Position numbers and translations under genes: made by a program. 64,000 nucleotides of DNA from NCBI GenBank assembly GCA_040756995.1, contig JBFLYK010000011.1, forward strand, positions 62,001 through 126,000, in the 5' to 3' direction. The notes below the pieces were generated by a model. The model was not told the DNA's origin, made no database searches, and saw nothing but the letters and a program-made list of their open reading frames with translations. Position 1 is the stretch's first letter, and every line of letters starts with the position of its first letter. This DNA comes from BP-133 sp040756995 (GTDB lineage: Bacteria; Actinomycetota; Acidimicrobiia; IMCC26256; BP-133). Of the stretch, positions 16,137 to 25,446 are shown in pieces.

Positions 16137-17500
16137 GACGAGCCGTCAGGTTGGGCATCGTGGCCGGTCCGGCCACTGCCCAGGTCATGGTGGCGTCGCC
16201 GGCCAGGGCTGCACTCCCCGGGGCGGGCATCGTGACGGATGCCATCGGGGGTGCCTCGGGCTGGGCCTTCGACACGCTGGCCTCGGGCGTCGCCGGCTGG
16301 GTGGTCGGGGCGGTGGCCTACTTCGCCGACGGCGTCTTGAACTTCCTCAAGACGAGCGGCCGCCCGCAGGTCGACGCCGCCTGGTTCGCCGGACCGGGCT
16401 CGCCGCTGGCCACGGTGCGGAACCTGGCCGGTGTGCTGATGGCCGGCTTCGTGTTGCTCGGTCTCCTCCAGGGTCTCGTCCGGGGCGACCCCGGAGCCAT
16501 GGTCCGACGCCTCGCCGCCGATGTTCCCGTGGCGGTGCTCGGGATCGTGGCCACGGTCGCCGTCACGGGCAAGCTCCTCGATCTCACCGACGCGCTGTCC
16601 ACCGCGGTGCTCGATTCCTCGCACGGCGAGGCGCTGCGGTTCCTCTCCCGCTTCGCCGTCCTGGCGGCTGGTACGCAGGGCTTCGCCGTGGTCGTCGTCG
16701 GTCTTCTCGCCATCGTGGCCGCGCTGGTGTTGTGGGTCGAGCTCATGGTGCGCTCCGCGCTGGTCTACCTGCTGGTGGCGGTGAGCCCGATCGCCTTCGC
16801 CGCCATGGTCTGGCCGGCGGCCCGCGGTGTGCTGCGCCGCACGGCCCATCTCCTGCTGGCCGTCATCTTCTCCAAGTTCGTGATCGCCGTAGCCCTCGCC
16901 GTGGGGGTCGCCGCGCTCGGCGGGGCGTCCGGCACGAGTGAGGCGGCCGTCGGCACGGCGATGCTCGGCGCCGTCGGCCCAGCGCCCGGCAACAGCGACC
17001 CGGCTGTCGGCCTGGGAGCGCTGCTGGTCGGCGCCGTCATCCTCGCCCTGGCCGCCTTCGCCCCGTTCATCGTGCTGCGGCTGATTCCCATCGCCGAAGC
17101 GGCGTTGGTGGCCCAGGGCGTCTCCCGGGGTCCTCTCCGAGCGGCCCAGTCCGGGCTCGGTACCTACTACTACACGAATTCGATCAGCCGGCTCGGCGGC
17201 GCAACGACGCAGGGGGCGCAGCCGGCGCCGGCGGTCACCGGGCCATCGCCGACGCCGCTCGGTGGAACCGGAGGCGCGACCCCGGCCACGCCGGGAGTGG
17301 CAACGACGCCCGGGGCCGGGACGGCGACCGGAGCTGGTGCGGCGGGAGTTGCTGCGACCGCCGCCCGATCCGCCGGCCAGCAGGTCACCGCCACCGCTCA
17401 TCGGGCCACCGCCGCGGCCCCGTCGGACCCGCCGGCGCCGGCAACGACCGATGCCCGCCGAGAAGGCGTCCCGCCTGACCACACAAGGAGAACACCGTGA
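16133..17500 (+). CDS. VirB6/TrbL-like polytopic conjugation protein
   Basis: A 455-aa protein with an N-terminal signal-like segment, then about seven hydrophobic helices between residues 45 and 330 (for example VLMAGFVLLGLLQGLV, GFAVVVVGLLAIVAALVLW, SALVYLLVAVSPIAFAAMV), followed by a Gly/Ala/Thr/Pro-rich tail. The S-P-I/L-x-F-A motif after helix 4 is typical of TrbL/VirB6. It forms part of the inner-membrane DNA translocation channel. Coupled by ATGA upstream and GTGA downstream. Confidence 0.7.
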   Translation: MRRAVRLGIVAGPATAQVMVASPARAALPGAGIVTDAIGGASGWAFDTLASGVAGWVVGAVAYFADGVLNFLKTSGRPQVDAAWFAGPGSPLATVRNLAGVLMAGFVLLGLLQGLVRGDPGAMVRRLAADVPVAVLGIVATVAVTGKLLDLTDALSTAVLDSSHGEALRFLSRFAVLAAGTQGFAVVVVGLLAIVAALVLWVELMVRSALVYLLVAVSPIAFAAMVWPAARGVLRRTAHLLLAVIFSKFVIAVALAVGVAALGGASGTSEAAVGTAMLGAVGPAPGNSDPAVGLGALLVGAVILALAAFAPFIVLRLIPIAEAALVAQGVSRGPLRAAQSGLGTYYYTNSISRLGGATTQGAQPAPAVTGPSPTPLGGTGGATPATPGVATTPGAGTATGAGAAGVAATAARSAGQQVTATAHRATAAAPSDPPAPATTDARREGVPPDHTRRTP

Positions 17501-19005
17501 ACGCCGCGCCCCTCCGCACGTACCGTTTCGGCCCGCTCGATCGGTCGGGTCTCGTGCTCGGCCTGTCCGGGCGGCAATGCACGGCGCTTGGTGCCGGCGT
17601 CTTCCTGGCCGGGTGGCTGCTCGACAGCCACGCTCCTCCGCCGCTCCTCCTGGCCCCGCTCCTGATCGCCGTCACGCTCGCTTTCGCCAAGGTGGGCGGC
17701 GATCCGGTCTGCGAGGTCGTCCCGGTGTGGGTTCGGTTCGCCACCCGGGCGGTCACACGGAGCAACCGCTGGCTGGCGCCCATCCGGTATCACCGGGCGG
17801 GACCCACCGCCTCCCCCATCGTGGAGCTCCCACCGTTCATGGCCGGCCTGACGGTCATCGACGCCGGCCCGGCCCCCTGGACCCGTCCCGTCCGGCTGGC
17901 CGGGGTCGGCGTCGTCGTGGACCGGCGCACCCGCACCGTGTCGGGAACCCTGCGAGCCCATGCCGGCGGCTTCTGCCTCGTCGACCGGGCGGAGCAGGAA
18001 CGGCTGGTGGCGGCCTGGGGTGACGCCCTCGCCGGATTCTGCCGGGAAGGTGGGCCGGTGTCGTCCGTCCGGTGGACGGAATGGATGGCACCGACCGGCG
18101 TGGACGGCTGCGAAGGGTTCCTCGCCGAGCACGGCACCGGGACAGGAGACGCCGTCGGCGACTACCGGCGGCTGCTGGCGGCGGCGGCATCGGCGTCCAC
18201 CGCCCACGACGTGCTCATCACCGTGACCGTCGACCAGCGTCGCCTCGGCGGCCGCCGCCACGGCGCCGGCGACGCGCACAGCGCAGCGGTCGATGCCCTC
18301 CTCGAACAGCTGCACCTCCTGACGGCGCGCCTCGAGGGGTGCGGCCTGACCGTGGATCCGCCGTTGTCGCCGGCCGAGCTGGCCGACGTGATTCGCCGCC
18401 GCTTCGACCCGCACGGCGCTGTCGCCGTCCGCCGCCCGGAGTCGCTGGCCGCCGCCGCCGGCGTCACCGCCGCCCATCGGGCCACACCCCTGGCCACCGA
18501 CGCCGCCTGGTCCCATCTGCGGGTCGACGGATCAGCCCACCGGAGCTTCTGGGTGGCGGAGTGGCCCCGCCTCGAGGCCCCGCCCAACTGGATCGAACCG
18601 CTCCTGTTGCACCCGGGGGCGGTGCGGACGGTCTCGGTGGTCTACGAGCCGGTCCCGCCCGGGCAGTCCCGACGGCAGGTCGACCGGGAGGCCACCAAGC
18701 TCGTCTCCGACGAGGAGCAACGAGTCCGCTCCGGGTTCCGGATCGGTGCCCGCCATCGCCGCCAGCAGGAGGCGCTGGCCGAGCGGGAAGCCGAGCTGGT
18801 GGCCGGGTACGCCGAGCTGTGCTTTGCCGGGTTCCTCACCGTCAGCGTCCCGGACCCGAACCAGCTCGACGAGGCCTGTGCCGGCTACGTGCAGGCCGCC
18901 GCCCAGGCCGGCTTGGACCTGCGCCGCCTCGACGGTCGCCACGACCTCGGCCTGCTCTGCGCCCTGCCCGTCGGGCGGGGCCTGGCGACAAGGAGGGCGG
19001 GGTGA
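17497..19005 (+). CDS. SCO6880-type conjugation protein (PrgI/VirB4-N-like)
   Basis: A 502-aa protein with two N-terminal membrane helices (about 22-58) after the RTYRFGPLDRSGLVLGL motif and a long soluble part. Actinobacterial 'SCO6880 family' proteins have this N-terminus and lie directly before the VirB4 ATPase. They appear to correspond to the PrgI/VirB3 plus VirB4 N-terminal module split from the motor domain. The context here is identical: the 3' end overlaps the ATPase gene (GTGA). GTG start after ACAAGGAGAA. Confidence 0.75.
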   Translation: MNAAPLRTYRFGPLDRSGLVLGLSGRQCTALGAGVFLAGWLLDSHAPPPLLLAPLLIAVTLAFAKVGGDPVCEVVPVWVRFATRAVTRSNRWLAPIRYHRAGPTASPIVELPPFMAGLTVIDAGPAPWTRPVRLAGVGVVVDRRTRTVSGTLRAHAGGFCLVDRAEQERLVAAWGDALAGFCREGGPVSSVRWTEWMAPTGVDGCEGFLAEHGTGTGDAVGDYRRLLAAAASASTAHDVLITVTVDQRRLGGRRHGAGDAHSAAVDALLEQLHLLTARLEGCGLTVDPPLSPAELADVIRRRFDPHGAVAVRRPESLAAAAGVTAAHRATPLATDAAWSHLRVDGSAHRSFWVAEWPRLEAPPNWIEPLLLHPGAVRTVSVVYEPVPPGQSRRQVDREATKLVSDEEQRVRSGFRIGARHRRQQEALAEREAELVAGYAELCFAGFLTVSVPDPNQLDEACAGYVQAAAQAGLDLRRLDGRHDLGLLCALPVGRGLATRRAG

Positions 19006-20276
19006 GCGCCCCGGGGCTGCGCCTGCCCCGCCACCGGGCCACCACCGCCCACCTGGCCAGCGCCTACCCGTTCCTGGCCCATTCGGGTCTGCCGTGTGGC
19101 GGCCCGTATCTCGGGACCGATCTGTTGACCGGTGGACGGCCGTTCACGTTCTGCCCGTTCGAGGCCTATCGGGCCGGGTTGGTGACCAACCCCAACATGC
19201 TCCTCGTCGGTGAGCCGGGGGCGGGGAAGAGCGCCACAGCCAAGGCATTCCTCTACCGCTCCGTCGGGGTGTTCGGCCGGTGGGTGGCGATCGCCGACCC
19301 GAAAGGCGAATACCAGCCCCTGGCCGAGGCGCTCGGCCTCGACGTCGTGCGCCTCCACCCTGGTGGCACGGCCCGGCTGAACCCGCTCGACCCTGGCCCC
19401 GACGCCGACGACGTCGGGGCCGACGAACTCGCCCGCCGCCAGGCCGCCCTCGTCGCCACCCTCCTGGCCTGCGTCCTGGGCCGGGACCTCACGCCCATCG
19501 AGGACGCCGCCCTGGGTTGGGCACTCGAGCACCTCGCCCGCCGCCGGCCGGGCGCCACCCTGGCCGACGTCGCCGCCGTGCTGGTCGACCCGACCGAGGA
19601 GATGGCCAGCCAGGCCCACACCTCGACCGCGGAGCTGGCCCGGTCGGTGAGCGCGGCGACCTACGGGCTGGGGAAACTGCTCGACCGGTCGCTGCGGGGC
19701 ATGTTCGACGGGCCGAGCACCGTCGCGTTGGACTGGTCCGGCCCGGGAGTCCTCCTCGACCTCTCCGCCGTCCACCATGACCCCGAAGCCCTCACCCTCG
19801 TCATGGTGGCGGCCACCGCCTGGCTGCGGGCGGCCATGGCCCGGCCCGACGGTCCGCCCCGCCTCCAGGTCCTCGACGAAGCCTGGTGCCTCCTGGCCCA
19901 GGAACGCACCGCCCGCTACCTCCAGGCGTGCTGGAAGCTCGGCCGAGCCTACGGCGTCGCCAACATCGCCATCGTCCATCGCCTCGCCGACCTCCGCGCC
20001 CAGGCCGACGACGGCACCGCCACCGCCAAAGTCGGCATGGGCCTCCTCGGCGACACCCAGACCAGGGTCCTGTTCCGCCAGTCCAGCGACCAGATCGCGG
20101 AGGCCGTCGAGCTGCTCGACCTCTCGGCCCCGGAAGCAGCGCTGCTCCCCCGGCTCACCCGGGGCCGGGCGCTGTGGAAGGTCGGAGACCGCACGGCGGT
20201 GGTCCAGCATGTGCTCGGCCCCGGAGAAGAGTCCCGGCTCGCTGACACCGATGCCCGGATGGGGGGAACCCGATGA
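19002..20276 (+). CDS. VirB4/TraC-type conjugation ATPase
   Basis: A 424-aa ATPase with Walker A GEPGAGKSATAK (about residues 69-80), IADPKGEYQPLAEALG as found in VirB4/TraC proteins, Walker B LQVLDEAWCLL, and RQSSDQIAEAVELLDLS near the C-terminus. It is the motor-domain half of VirB4, with the N-terminal part supplied by the preceding SCO6880-type gene. It energises T4SS assembly and substrate transfer. The GTG at 19002 overlaps the previous stop. Confidence 0.85.
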   Translation: MSAPGLRLPRHRATTAHLASAYPFLAHSGLPCGGPYLGTDLLTGGRPFTFCPFEAYRAGLVTNPNMLLVGEPGAGKSATAKAFLYRSVGVFGRWVAIADPKGEYQPLAEALGLDVVRLHPGGTARLNPLDPGPDADDVGADELARRQAALVATLLACVLGRDLTPIEDAALGWALEHLARRRPGATLADVAAVLVDPTEEMASQAHTSTAELARSVSAATYGLGKLLDRSLRGMFDGPSTVALDWSGPGVLLDLSAVHHDPEALTLVMVAATAWLRAAMARPDGPPRLQVLDEAWCLLAQERTARYLQACWKLGRAYGVANIAIVHRLADLRAQADDGTATAKVGMGLLGDTQTRVLFRQSSDQIAEAVELLDLSAPEAALLPRLTRGRALWKVGDRTAVVQHVLGPGEESRLADTDARMGGTR

Positions 20277-22306
20277 GCGGCGGGCCGGCCCGGTGGCCCC
20301 GGGCGGGAGCATCGTCCCCGGATCGGGCACCGTTCACCGATGACCTCGTCACCAACCTGATCGCCGGGGCCGCCGGCCTGCTGGTCGCCGTCGGCATGAT
20401 CGTCCACGTCGCGGCGTGGCTGGCGGCGAGCCTGTTCGGTCCGCCCGGGCCGTTCCAGGCGACGTTGGCCGACACGGCGGTGGCCGTGCTGTCGCTTTCC
20501 CGCCACGCCAGCAAGCCCGCGCTGGCCTGGCCGGCCGCGGGTCGTCCCCCGCTGCCCGGACCGATCCCCTTTTGGATCTGCGTGGTCGTTGTCGTTGCGG
20601 CCGTCGTCGGCGTCGTCCTCCTCGTGTGGCGTCTCTGGCGAGCGCTGCCGTTCACAACCGCGCAGCCCCTCGGGGTGCGCAGCGAAGCGGGCTTCGCCAC
20701 CGGACGGGACCTGAAGGCGCTGACCGTCGCGTCACCCACTGCCGGGCGACTCACCATCGGCCGGGCCGGCCGGCGGCTCCTCGCCGCCGAACCGCAGGCC
20801 AGCCTGGCCGTGGTCGGACCGACCGGTTGCGGCAAGACCGCCGGCCTGGCCATTCCCGCCCTGCTGGAATGGGAGGGGCCGGTGCTGGCCACTTCGGTGA
20901 AAGCCGACCTGCTGGCCGCCACCTTCGCTCACCGCCAGGCGTGCGGCACGGTCTGGATCTACGATCCGACCCGCTGCGCCGCCCAGCACCCGTCGTCGTG
21001 GTCTCCCCTCGCCGCCTGCACCGAATGGGACGGCGCGGTGCGGGTGGCGGCCTGGCTGGCCGAGGCGGCCCAGCCCCGCCTCGACACGGTCACCGACGGG
21101 GACTACTGGTACACCCAGGCCCGCAAAGGCCTCGCCCCCTACCTCTACGCCGCCGCCATCGCCCAGAAGTCGATGCGCACGGTGGTGCGGTGGGTCGACA
21201 GCCAGGAACGGGACGAGGTCGAAGAAGCCCTCCGCTCCGATCGGCGCTCCAGCGCCGTGCAGCAGGCGCTTGCCACCGAAGAGATGGCCCGGCGGCGGGA
21301 GACCTACCGGGAAGAGGTCCGCCAGACCACCCTCGCCGCCATGCGCCAGGTGCTGCGCGACCACGGCCCGAGCTTCCTCTTCGCCGACCAGCCCGTCCAC
21401 GCCTGGCCAGCCGAGAAACAGGACGAGTTCGACGACCGGGTCGAGATGGAACTCGACGCCAAGCTCCGCGCCGATCTCGAACCCGGTCTCATCACCCCGC
21501 TGGTGGCCGCCCGTTCCCTGTGGAGCAAGGACGCCCGCCTGCGGGACTCCGTGTTCGCCACCATGGAGAACGTCCTCGCCGGCTACGCCGACCCGAAGGT
21601 GGCCGACACCGCCGAAGGCTGCGAGATCGACCTCGCCGAATGGCTGTCGGGGAACCACACCATCTACGTGGTCGCCACCGCCCACGAGCAGGCCCGGCTC
21701 CGGCCCGTCCTCACCGTGCTGGTCCAGCAGGCCATCCGGGCCGCCTACGACAAGGCTGCCGCCCAGACCAGCGGTCGGCTCCCGCACCCCTGCCTGGTCC
21801 TGCTCGACGAGGCCGGCAACACCGCACCGCTGCGGGACCTGCCCGGCTACGCCTCGACGGCCCGCAGTCACGGCATCACCCTGGTGAGCGTCTGGCAGGA
21901 CCTGGCCCAGATCCGGTCCATCTACCGGGACCGGGCCCAGACCGTGCTCAACAACCACCGGGCCAAGCTCTTCGGGACGGGCATCGCCGACGAGGCGACC
22001 CTCGAGTACGTCTCCCGGCTCGTTGGCGACGAACGCCGCACCGAGCGGACCTTCTCCGGCGACCTGGCCGGCGGTCGGCGCGCCATGTCAGAGCACGCCA
22101 CCTATCGGCGGGCCGCCCCCGTCGACGTGCTGCGGCGGATCCGTACCAACGAAGGCGTTCTCGTCTACGGCTCCGAGCTCCCCGCCCACGTCCGGCTGCG
22201 CCCCTACTACCGCGACCCGCAGCTCGCCGAACGAGCCGGAATCCCCTTCGAACGAGCCGGGATGCCCTCCCGATTGCTCCGCAACCGCAACACGAGAGAG
22301 AGGTAA
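20273..22306 (+). CDS. Coupling protein TraG/VirD4
   Basis: A 677-aa protein with two N-terminal membrane helices (about 25-48 and 101-121), Walker A GPTGCGKTAGLAIPAL (about 183), KADLLAATFAHR, Walker B CLVLLDEAGNTAPL and the conserved SVWQDLAQIRSIYRDRAQTVLNNHRAKLFGTG block of T4SS coupling proteins. It would link the MobF relaxosome (27356-30916) to the channel. It overlaps virB4 by 4 bp and is followed 4 bp later by the SprT-like gene. Confidence 0.88.
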   Translation: MSGGPARWPRAGASSPDRAPFTDDLVTNLIAGAAGLLVAVGMIVHVAAWLAASLFGPPGPFQATLADTAVAVLSLSRHASKPALAWPAAGRPPLPGPIPFWICVVVVVAAVVGVVLLVWRLWRALPFTTAQPLGVRSEAGFATGRDLKALTVASPTAGRLTIGRAGRRLLAAEPQASLAVVGPTGCGKTAGLAIPALLEWEGPVLATSVKADLLAATFAHRQACGTVWIYDPTRCAAQHPSSWSPLAACTEWDGAVRVAAWLAEAAQPRLDTVTDGDYWYTQARKGLAPYLYAAAIAQKSMRTVVRWVDSQERDEVEEALRSDRRSSAVQQALATEEMARRRETYREEVRQTTLAAMRQVLRDHGPSFLFADQPVHAWPAEKQDEFDDRVEMELDAKLRADLEPGLITPLVAARSLWSKDARLRDSVFATMENVLAGYADPKVADTAEGCEIDLAEWLSGNHTIYVVATAHEQARLRPVLTVLVQQAIRAAYDKAAAQTSGRLPHPCLVLLDEAGNTAPLRDLPGYASTARSHGITLVSVWQDLAQIRSIYRDRAQTVLNNHRAKLFGTGIADEATLEYVSRLVGDERRTERTFSGDLAGGRRAMSEHATYRRAAPVDVLRRIRTNEGVLVYGSELPAHVRLRPYYRDPQLAERAGIPFERAGMPSRLLRNRNTRER

Positions 22307-22310
22307 CTGC

Positions 22311-24362
22311 ATGCGCACCTGGGTCGGCGACCGCATCGACGACGGTACCACCGCCGTCTTCGCCTACCAGCGGCTGCCCCGGCCGAGCCTCGAAGACGTC
22401 GGGGACATGCTCCACGAACTCCGCCAGCTCTCCGAGAACCCCGGTTCTGACCCTCAATGGGTCCGAGAGGTCCTGGCCCGCAAAGAGGAACTCATCGAAC
22501 GCATCGAGGCCTCCGACGGTCCGGTCCCCATCGTCGTGCCCATCCACCCTCCCTCCGCCGACCGGCGCTTCGACTGGGGCGACGACAGCCCGGCAGCGAC
22601 CGCCCTGGCCCACGCCCTCCTCACCGACGCCGTGGGTGACCCGCCACCCGACCCGGTCGCCGCCCGCTTCGCCGCCGAGGTCATCGCCTTCCTGCCCAGG
22701 GAGGGGTTCCGGCTCGACGCCGCCGACCTCCACGAGTGGCTCCTCCACGCCGGGCTCGCCGTCGAAGCCGAACTCGCCGCCCACCGCGGCGGCCTCGACC
22801 CCCACCGTCCCGCCCTTCACGTCGTCGCCCCGGACGAGGCGCCCACCGGGGAACCAACCGACGGCGGCGGCGCCACCGACGCGGCCACCGCCAGCGCCCT
22901 CGTCGCCGCCTGCGAACAGGCCTGGGCCGACATCCAGCGCCACCACCCCGACGTCCCCCACGCCGTCGTCGTACTCGGCAGCGGCGTCGAAGGCGGCCGG
23001 CTCGTCAAACTCGGCCACTGGTGGGGCGGCCGCTGGCTCGCCGACGGCGAAGTCCGCGGCGAAGTCCTCCTCGCTGGGGAAGCCCTCCACCTCCCCGCCG
23101 AACAGGTCTTCGAAGTCCTCCTCCACGAAGCCGCCCACGGCCTCAACGCCAGCAAGGGCATCAAAGACGCATCCCGAGGCGGCCGCTACCACAACAAACG
23201 CTTCCGGGCGACCGCGGAGCTGGTCGGCCTCGACGTGGCCGCCATGCCACCCTACGGCTGGGCCCGCACGACACTCACCCCCGACACCATCGAGCAGTAC
23301 CAGGAGTCGATCGACCGGCTCGGCGACGCCATGCGCATCGCCCGCACCGTCGACCGCACCGCCGCGCTCGGCAGCGAAGAAGCCGAAACTGGTGTTGACG
23401 GCCGCGGCGGCACCGCTGGCGACGGTGAGCGGTCCGGCGAGGAAACCGGGTCCCGCCGGTCCGGTGCCGCCGCGTGCGGCTGCGGACGGCGCATGCGCAT
23501 GGCACCCTCGGTGCTGGCCGCCGGTCCAGTGCTGTGCGGCGTCTGCGGCAGCGAGTTCGAAGTCGGCCGCCAGGTCTCGGCGCAGGCCGACAAGACCGCA
23601 CCAGCCGCGGAACAGAACAACGTCGTCGACCACACCTTCCTGGCCAGACGCCAAGCGATCATCACCCGGGAGCACCTGCCGGAAGCTCGCCTGGCCGCGT
23701 TCCTTTCCGCCGCCCGCGAGGTCGGCATCGGGGCCCATCCCGCGGTCGTGGCCCTCGCTCACCGCCACGATCTCCTCAGCCGCCAGCAAGACCCGGCCCA
23801 GGCGCCCGAACCCGCCGCGCCGCTCACCCCGGTGCAGCGGGAAGGACTCATCGAGCTCGCCCTCGCCGGTGACAAGCCCGGAGACTTTGCCGTCGTCAGC
23901 TGGTATCAGGCCCTCGGGACCGAACATGAACAGCCGATGCCAGCCGGCACGCTGGAGGAGGCCGGCCGGCGCCGCAACCTCGCCCGAGCCATGCTCAAGG
24001 CGGACGGCACCCTCCACGGGCCAGCAGTCGAGGTCATCGGCCGCGAATTCCTGGCCGGCGAACGCATCGTCGTCGGCCCGAACGGCATCCCCTCCCTCGA
24101 ACTCGACGGCGGCATCCCCGGAACCGTCGAACAGGTCGACCCCGCCGGCCAATGGCTCGACGTCGACTTCCCCACCGCCGGCCACTACCGCTTCCCCACC
24201 AACGGACCCGAAGCCGCCGCCCTCGCCTACGGCTACGCCGACGTCATCCCCGGCCTGGACCGCGTCGACCTCCGCACCCTCGACCTGCACCCCCCGATCG
24301 AGGCCGAGCCCGTCCCGGTCGAGCCCGTCCCCACCGTCCCTCTGCCGGAGATCGAACTCTGA
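22311..24362 (+). CDS. SprT-like zinc protease domain fused to a relaxase-like C-terminal module
   Basis: A 683-aa protein. Residues 190-300 form an SprT-like domain: HEAAH at 272-276 (HExxH) and a third His at about 294 (GRYHNKRF). A CxC...CxxC zinc ribbon follows at 389-413. The C-terminal part (about 555-645) matches a segment of the MobF relaxase on the same element: both read ARA(M/L)LKA(D/E)G, then HGPAV / AGPAI, then GREF(L/M)(A/V)G, then an SH3-like strand set. SprT/Spartan proteases act on DNA-bound proteins, and here it might process the relaxase-DNA complex; that role is inference. The start at 22311 follows GAGAGAGGT. Confidence 0.65.
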   Translation: MRTWVGDRIDDGTTAVFAYQRLPRPSLEDVGDMLHELRQLSENPGSDPQWVREVLARKEELIERIEASDGPVPIVVPIHPPSADRRFDWGDDSPAATALAHALLTDAVGDPPPDPVAARFAAEVIAFLPREGFRLDAADLHEWLLHAGLAVEAELAAHRGGLDPHRPALHVVAPDEAPTGEPTDGGGATDAATASALVAACEQAWADIQRHHPDVPHAVVVLGSGVEGGRLVKLGHWWGGRWLADGEVRGEVLLAGEALHLPAEQVFEVLLHEAAHGLNASKGIKDASRGGRYHNKRFRATAELVGLDVAAMPPYGWARTTLTPDTIEQYQESIDRLGDAMRIARTVDRTAALGSEEAETGVDGRGGTAGDGERSGEETGSRRSGAAACGCGRRMRMAPSVLAAGPVLCGVCGSEFEVGRQVSAQADKTAPAAEQNNVVDHTFLARRQAIITREHLPEARLAAFLSAAREVGIGAHPAVVALAHRHDLLSRQQDPAQAPEPAAPLTPVQREGLIELALAGDKPGDFAVVSWYQALGTEHEQPMPAGTLEEAGRRRNLARAMLKADGTLHGPAVEVIGREFLAGERIVVGPNGIPSLELDGGIPGTVEQVDPAGQWLDVDFPTAGHYRFPTNGPEAAALAYGYADVIPGLDRVDLRTLDLHPPIEAEPVPVEPVPTVPLPEIEL

Positions 24363-25366
24363 AAGGCCGAACGAGCACGCGGACGCGCGACGCTGCGCTG
24401 GCCTACGCGGCGCAGGGATGGCCGGTGTTCCCCTGCCACTCGCCAGCGGAGACCCCCGGCGGCTGTTCCTGCTGGCGCACCGACTGCACCTCGCCCGGAA
24501 AGCATCCCCGAGTGGCCGGCGGACTCACCGCTGCCAGCGTCGACCCCGCCACCATCGAACGCTGGTGGCGCCGCTGGCCCACCGCCAACGTGGCCATCCG
24601 CACCGGCGCCGTCAGCGGCCTCATCGTCCTCGACGTCGATCCCGACCATGGCGGCGACGACAGCCTCGACGCCCTCCTCCGCGACCACGGCCCCCTCCCG
24701 CCCGGCGCCGTCGTCCGCACCGGATCCGGCGGCCGCCACTTCTATTTCGCCCACCCCGGAGGCGTGATCCGCAACGACGCCGGACGCCGCCTCGGGCCGG
24801 GCCTCGACATTCGCGGCGACGGCGGCTACGTCATCGCCCCGCCGAGCCGTCACACCAACGGCGCCAGCTACCGATGGGACAGCCCGGACCGCCAGATCCC
24901 CGAAGCGCCCGGCTGGCTCGTCGCCCGACTCCGAGAACCCCTACGCCCTCCACCTCAAGCCATGTCGCCCACCCCCGAACCGGCTTCACCCCGCCGCATC
25001 TCCGCGTGGGCAAGCGCGGCTCTCGAACGCGAACTCGCCAAGGTCTCCGCCGCCCAGGAGGGCTCACGCAACTCCACCCTCAACCGCTCCGCCTTCTCCC
25101 TCGGCCAGATCGTGGGCAGCGGCGCCCTCGACGCCACTGAAGTCGAAGGCCTTCTTCTCGACCGAGCCGCCGCCATCGGCCTCGGCGAACGAGAGGCCCG
25201 GGCCACCATCGCTTCCGGCCTCTCCGCCGGCACCCGCCAGCCCCGCATGCCGGCCGACCAGACCGTCAACCTCCGCACCATCCCCCTTCCAGGCACGCCC
25301 TCCAGCGCTGATCCTCGGACGCCAGCCCCGAAGCCACCAATTGCCGAACTCCCCGGACCCGCATAG
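24359..25366 (+). CDS. Bifunctional primase-polymerase (Prim-Pol) protein
   Basis: A 335-aa protein with an AEP primase-polymerase domain: AALAYAAQGWPVFPC at the start, GKHPRVAGG, the catalytic D-x-D in IVLDVDPDHGG, GSGGRHFYF, and DIRGDGGYVIAPPS. The C-terminal part (about 225-285) resembles the helical region that follows Prim-Pol in plasmid and phage replication proteins. No ATG, GTG or TTG exists between the previous gene and the conserved start, so I place the start at CTG 24359, which overlaps the upstream TGA (CTGA) with GGAG 8 bases before. It probably primes DNA after transfer. Confidence 0.75.
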   Translation: MKGRTSTRTRDAALAYAAQGWPVFPCHSPAETPGGCSCWRTDCTSPGKHPRVAGGLTAASVDPATIERWWRRWPTANVAIRTGAVSGLIVLDVDPDHGGDDSLDALLRDHGPLPPGAVVRTGSGGRHFYFAHPGGVIRNDAGRRLGPGLDIRGDGGYVIAPPSRHTNGASYRWDSPDRQIPEAPGWLVARLREPLRPPPQAMSPTPEPASPRRISAWASAALERELAKVSAAQEGSRNSTLNRSAFSLGQIVGSGALDATEVEGLLLDRAAAIGLGEREARATIASGLSAGTRQPRMPADQTVNLRTIPLPGTPSSADPRTPAPKPPIAELPGPA

Positions 25367-25409
25367 CGCGATTCCACGCCGACGGATCGAGACGATCGTC
25401 AAGAATTCC

Positions 25410-25445
25410 CTGACAGTCTGGCGGGTTTCCCTGTATCCTCCAGAC
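25410..25445 (+). promoter_or_regulatory. Leaderless promoter with operator palindrome
   Basis: CTGACA at 25410-25415 and TATCCT at 25434-25439, separated by 18 bp, end only 7 bases before the ATG at 25447, so the mRNA should be nearly leaderless. A palindrome, GTCTGGCGG at 25416-25424 and CCTCCAGAC at 25437-25445 (one mismatch), covers the -10 box and could be an operator for the HTH protein it drives. Confidence 0.45.
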
Positions 25446-25446
25446 C

